This document shows positions 59,820-64,000 of a stretch of DNA of 64,000 bases, in pieces. Location: assembly GCA_013368445.1 (NCBI GenBank), contig JAACJO010000009.1, positions 1 through 64,000 on the forward strand. Direction: 5' to 3'. The notes below the pieces were generated by a model. The model was not told the origin of the DNA. It worked only from the letters and a program-made list of their open reading frames with translations, and did no database searches. The translations under genes were made by a program, and so were the position numbers. Within the stretch, counting starts at the first letter, position 1; every line of letters begins with the position of its first letter. The stretch comes from Leucocoprinus leucothites. Its lineage: Eukaryota; Basidiomycota; Agaricomycetes; Agaricales; Agaricaceae.

Positions 59820-61219
59820 TATCTTGTCTTCGTCGGCGGTTCAGACGTAGAGTCCGGGGAGTATGCCTTGGGATTTAAAAGGTTAGAGATACAATAGCCA
59901 ACAATGTCTTACTACGATCTAGTCCCAGGGTAGATGTAATAAAACGATCACGGTGATCAAGCCGGATTGTTAGGCTTGTATGACAGTTACATCCTTGAAG
60001 CCCGTTTGAACATTGAGCCAACTTCCTGGGGGAAACTAGAATTGTCATGTTGGAAACGATATAAATACTTCTGATCTTCTGTCTGAGCACCAAATATCAT
60101 CATAACCCTCTCCTAAGAGTAGTTGGTAAACGACTTTTGTTGTCCGTTACCACATGCTCTCTTGATGCTCTTGATCCTCGAAATTTCTTTTTATGCAAGA
60201 CGTAAGCTTCCTTGGAGAGTGCCAGAGTGAGAAATACAAAGTTTTATTAGCTGAGCAAGAGTCTGAAAAATGCCCCTGAATCGATCATTATCACACGCTA
60301 GGATCCCGATCAAGGGCTGTTTGCGCAGTCCTTCCTTCCAAATCCAACCAGAACGTCATTCTTCGAACGAGCTAGGTGATGAGCAGGTGACATTAATCAT
60401 TCTTTCCTGTCACCCCAGTTTGCTTCGGACCCTAGGCTAAGTATCGAACCGGAATTATTCAAAAAAATGTGGGAAGTCATAGGAGATCCTACGGCGCACA
60501 AGGATAAATAGACAGCCTATATAATCGTATTCAGAAAAATACAACGATCCCCTCTGGACTCTAGTAGAAGCCCTTGCTCTCCGGATCTATACCATATCGT
60601 AGAGTGGATTTAAGCAACGCATCAAAAAAAGCATCATATTCTCTAAGTTAATCAGACACACCATCTATCATACATAAGTAACCAACAAGACGGCAACTAC
60701 AGCGATAAATTCCTAAGATACAAAAAAAAAGAAAAAAAAAAGTCACTCTGTGATGACACGCCCAGCATTGAATCATCATAATTATAAGTAACCACTCGAC
60801 AAGAATAATGCTGCATGCTGCACGGATACGATGATAATGATGGATGAGAAAAGGTAGAATATCGATACGTCGAGAAACCAAACACGGAACAAAAAAAAGT
60901 AGTCATGGAAGAAATGGAAAGAAACGTGGGGACTAGTCATCGTCACGATCGTGAATAGCGTCAAGGACATGAATTGAATGAATGAGAGAGAAAGGGGTAA
61001 CGGTTGTGGGTGGCGGGGTGATGGTATCACGAAACCTTGAAGGTCAAAGACAATGAAACAAAGATGACAACGAAACGAGCAACTAAAACCGGAAAAACAA
61101 TAACACCCACATGCACCAACGATTCACAAAAGAAAGTCAGGAATCCAAAACACGACAGTCTTCCACATATCGAAACAAACTCAAACTCCTCCTCCCAACC
61201 AGCATTACAATCCCACCAC
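59820..61219. other. Intergenic
   Basis: Mostly AT-rich sequence with poly-A runs near 60720-60740. Small minus-strand frames at 60648-61030 are hydrophobic but lack start context or domains. No gene called. Confidence 0.45.
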
Positions 61220-62260
61220 TCAATCACCCGAATCACCACTTCCACCCCCTCCATCACTCCCAATAAGCGGTCCAGCAACACCACCAAACATCCTCCACCC
61301 AGCAACAGCAAGCACAAGCGCTCCAACAGCACCACCCACCACCCTCGTCCTCCTCTTCAATCTCGCAGTCGCAGGGCGTTCTTCTCGTTCACGATCACGT
61401 ATCAGACGTAAGTGGCGCGTATGTGGAGAGCTTCTTGATAATGTGGATGATGTCGTTGAATGGGTGCGCGAGTGTCTATGGTGGATCTTGAGTAGTTCAG
61501 AATGTGCCGCGGAATAAGTCGCCGTTCCCGTTGTTGTAGTAATACCACGCGCAGCAGATGAGACGACATGCGCTCTTGAGCCCGAACGTGAACCCGAGCG
61601 TGAACTTGAACTCGAGTTCGTCCTCAACAATGCACTCTTCCTCCTTCGAAGATTCCCCGATTCCGCAAGCATAGCCGAATCACCCCCCGCACCTCCAGTT
61701 GTAATAGCAGCGCTATCCTCCACCACCCTCGAACCGGGAAGTGACGATTCTCCGATAGTACTCCCCCCACTAAACTCAAGACTACTCCCCAGCTCTTCCA
61801 AAATCTTCATAACAGGCGTCACTTGGTCTTCCTCTTCTTCTTCCCCTTCATCACCGCCTCTACTCCCCGCACCATCGTCATTGTGACGTTCAGTCTCTTC
61901 ATCATCACCTTCATGCAGCACTCCAAGCCTATCAAGCCCCGACCCCCTGTCCCCAGCTCTTCCAAAAACCACACTCTCACTTCCCTCCCTCCAACTCCAA
62001 CTATTCATACCAGCCTCTGCTTCTCCTCCCTCCTCCTCCTCCTCCTCCCAATCACCAGTACCACCACCTCCTGCATCAAAACCGCCGAAACCGACTCCCC
62101 CCAATCCCATGTCTCCTCTCCCTCTCCCTCTCTCTATCATACATCGACTCTCCTCCATCTCTCTCTGCTCCTCCCACACCCGCCCCTCCCCCTCCGATCC
62201 CACCGCCAATGGAGAGTTCCATACGTCCAATGACTTCTTCTGATCCTTGACTATACGTAC
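61220..62260 (-). other. Long low-complexity open frame, possible extra exon
   Basis: A second minus-strand frame stays open through 61220-62455, overlapping the end of the right-edge gene in another frame. It holds an acidic stretch (DWEEEEEEGGEAEAG), ordered-looking sequence (QVTPVMKILEELGSSLEFSG), a Ser/Arg stretch and a C-terminal hydrophobic segment (VVGGAVGALVLAVAGWRMF). Several AG sites near 62160 could join the right-edge gene into this frame. It may be a real 3' exon or a by-product of biased composition; I cannot decide. Confidence 0.3.
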
Positions 62261-64000
62261 TTGCCCCTCCTCCTGTGTAAGGGGAGTGAGGCGAGAGAGG
62301 TGATGGGTGGGGTGAATACGAGGAGGGTCGTCGTTGTCGTGCGTCCTCGGATGATGTGGTGGTTCCTGTGGTTCCAGTGGAGGTAGATTGAGTGGAGGAT
62401 TGAAAGGTCCGAAAGGAATGCCCCGTCCCTGTCGTTGCTCCAGCCTCCGTCCCACCGATCAACGGCGACAAAGGCGACAACAGCCCTCCACTACCACCTT
62501 CTCCACCTCCTGCCGACAAAGGAGGCGTCCCACCATCAATATCAATCTCCACACTCGCAATACCACCACCACCAACTTCAACACCACTCCCCCGAGATGG
62601 CGGTCGTTGACCAGGTACAAAACCCAACCCCAGACCAATCCGATCATCATACCCATAATGATACCTCCTCTCTCTCTCCCTCTCCAAATTCCAATCTCTC
62701 TCCCCCACCTCCCCTCTCTCCCTCTCCCTCTCCCTCTCTCGTTCCCGTTCCCTCTCAATCTCAATCTCCCTCTCCCGCAACTGTGTTTCCCGCTCCCTTC
62801 GTCGCCGCTCACGTTCCCTCTCACCACCACGTCCACTCAAACTAATGCCTTCAAGACTCTTGAGGAAAACCTCATTCATCCTTCTCAGCCTCTCCCCTAC
62901 CTCTTCTTGATTCGTCAACATGGGACCACGTGCGGGTGAAGTAGGAGAGGTGGATATCTCGTACGCATGCTGCGCTTGGGCTTCCGAAGGGGTTGTATGA
63001 GATTGGGTACGGACATGTGAGGAAGTGGATGCAGGACGGGGAGAGGAAGATGAGAATCGGGGGAAAGCTGTTGTGGTAGTGGTAGGGTTTGGCGAGGTGG
63101 CTGCCGTCGCAGGTGCAGCTGGTGAAGGCGTCCCCGTTCCTATTCCCGGTCGTCCCAATGGACTCATCCTCAACACATTCACACTCGGCGGCGACGCCGA
63201 CAACCTCCCACTGATACCCACAGAAGGCGGAGACGTCGACCTTCTCCCTGCTCTTCCCTGCGCCTGTGCCTGCTGATAACGCATCTGCAACATTGTAGGT
63301 GAAACCACAGGTGACGTGCTCATACCACCACCACCACTAGCAGCGGCGGCGGTAGCGATAGTAGTACTCGTTCTAGTTGCGCCCTGATCAGGATTCGGCG
63401 AAAGCGGTGATCGTTCAAGGGGAGCATAACGTCCTGCAAACCTCGACCTTCTCTCACCCTCAACACCACCACTCTCATCCTCCACATCCTCCTGTTCATG
63501 CTCGCCACCACTAGCATAAGCCGCCCAATTACTAATTCCAGCTAACCCGAGTCCAATCCCAGGTAAACTGCCTAGAGGCTCACGATCACGTTCACGAGGG
63601 CCGTACATCACTGGCGGTAAGGGGGATACAGGTTGTTGTTGTTGAGATTGTGTGCGTGTATGCGTACGTGTACGAGAGGTAGAGCGGGATCGAGTTTCTT
63701 GGTATTCGCGTGCACGGCCAATAAGAGGTTTGCGTGAGTCGATTTCTTGTACAAAGATGGATATGTCGTCTTCGTCTGGGTTGGTGTGTAGATAGGGCTG
63801 TGAATATACAATGAGTGTGAATAAGAAATCGTGAATGATGAATGAGTAGACGGTTAGACTTACAGGTTTGCCAGCAGCATCTGGCGTCGCAGGCCTCTGC
63901 ACCCCTCCTGCTGCTGTCGCTCCCACTCCTGCTGGCACAGCACCCGCACCAGCTGGACCAATAGGCGCAGGTGCACCTCCTCCACTCGCATTACTCCCTA
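62076..64000 (-). CDS. Low-complexity protein, possible Atg13 C-terminal part (partial)
   Basis: The gene runs off the right edge. Two exons are visible: 63864-64000 (open to the edge) and 62076-63797 (574 codons), with a 66-bp intron between them. The key segment is at the junction: PDEDDISIFVQEIDSRKPLI, then GRARE, which recalls the acidic D-rich motif and [ILV]D[AS]RKPL seen near the C-terminus of basidiomycete Atg13. Later come RLRRMNEVFLKSLEGI and QGSEEVIGRMEL, also plausible for that family. The rest is disordered and rich in Ser, Pro, Gly and Thr, with a long Arg-Glu dipeptide repeat near 62690-62830. Atg13 is the regulatory subunit of the Atg1 autophagy kinase complex. Its HORMA domain would lie beyond the window, so the assignment is tentative. 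Confidence 0.45.
   Translation of the reverse strand, partial: GSNASGGGAPAPIGPAGAGAVPAGVGATAAGGVQRPATPDAAGKPVSLTVYSFIIHDFLFTLIVYSQPYLHTNPDEDDISIFVQEIDSRKPLIGRAREYQETRSRSTSRTRTHTRTQSQQQQPVSPLPPVMYGPRERDREPLGSLPGIGLGLAGISNWAAYASGGEHEQEDVEDESGGVEGERRSRFAGRYAPLERSPLSPNPDQGATRTSTTIATAAAASGGGGMSTSPVVSPTMLQMRYQQAQAQGRAGRRSTSPPSVGISGRLSASPPSVNVLRMSPLGRPGIGTGTPSPAAPATAATSPNPTTTTTAFPRFSSSSPRPASTSSHVRTQSHTTPSEAQAQHAYEISTSPTSPARGPMLTNQEEVGERLRRMNEVFLKSLEGISLSGRGGERERERRRRERETQLREREIEIERERERERERERERGEVGERDWNLERERERRYHYGYDDRIGLGLGFVPGQRPPSRGSGVEVGGGGIASVEIDIDGGTPPLSAGGGEGGSGGLLSPLSPLIGGTEAGATTGTGHSFRTFQSSTQSTSTGTTGTTTSSEDARQRRPSSYSPHPSPLSPHSPYTGGGASTYSQGSEEVIGRMELSIGGGIGGGGAGVGGAERDGGESMYDRERERERRHGIGGSRFRRF

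Noticed and set aside
62388..62939. 183-codon plus-strand frame rich in Pro, Ser and Leu
   Set aside because: Antisense of the Arg-Glu repeat and Gly-rich coding on the minus strand.

Overview
The window is nuclear DNA from a filamentous basidiomycete, most likely a mushroom-forming agaricomycete. Genes are split by many introns of 50-60 bp with GTRNGT donors and CTNAY-like branch points. The families are typical of that group: F-box/LRR proteins, DUF6533 and DUF6534 membrane proteins, an H-type lectin and a hexose transporter. I saw no rRNA, tRNA, CRISPR or large transposon. The species cannot be named from what is visible.

Layout. 1-5.2 kb: two single-pass membrane proteins (minus) flanking a multi-pass membrane protein (plus). 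5.6-8.0 kb: a 17-exon MFS sugar transporter (minus). 10.9-13.0 kb: a five-exon F-box/LRR gene (minus). 15.0-16.3 kb: an F-box gene with a frameshift. 16.4-19.4 kb: a duplicated H-type lectin locus, both copies broken, with a decayed gene between them. 19.9-23.5 kb: Mis12 kinetochore gene (minus) divergent from a class III CoA-transferase (plus). 24.5-26.3 kb: a KRE6/SKN1-like gene that seems to lack the catalytic core. 27.1-28.7 kb: a DUF6533 membrane gene.

29.3-47.1 kb is the accessory centre: five DUF6534 paralogues (A, B, C, D on minus; E on plus), interleaved with two copies of an unknown LRR-like gene (one a pseudogene), a DUF6533 relic, a small MITE-like insertion and a PX-domain gene. 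C plus the LRR-like pseudogene and D plus the LRR-like gene form a tandem duplication of about 4-5 kb per unit. Paralogue B has lost a splice acceptor; C and E carry a GC donor where A, B and D have GT.

47.9-64 kb: an F-box gene, the nucleoporin NDC1, a secreted FAD-linked oxidoreductase, two more F-box-like genes on opposite strands, and a low-complexity gene running off the right edge that resembles the C-terminal half of Atg13. The conserved housekeeping genes (MIS12, NDC1, the PX protein, the transporter) look intact, while the duplicated accessory families show stops, frameshifts, deletions and splice-site changes. That pattern fits birth-and-death evolution. No shared pathway links the genes.
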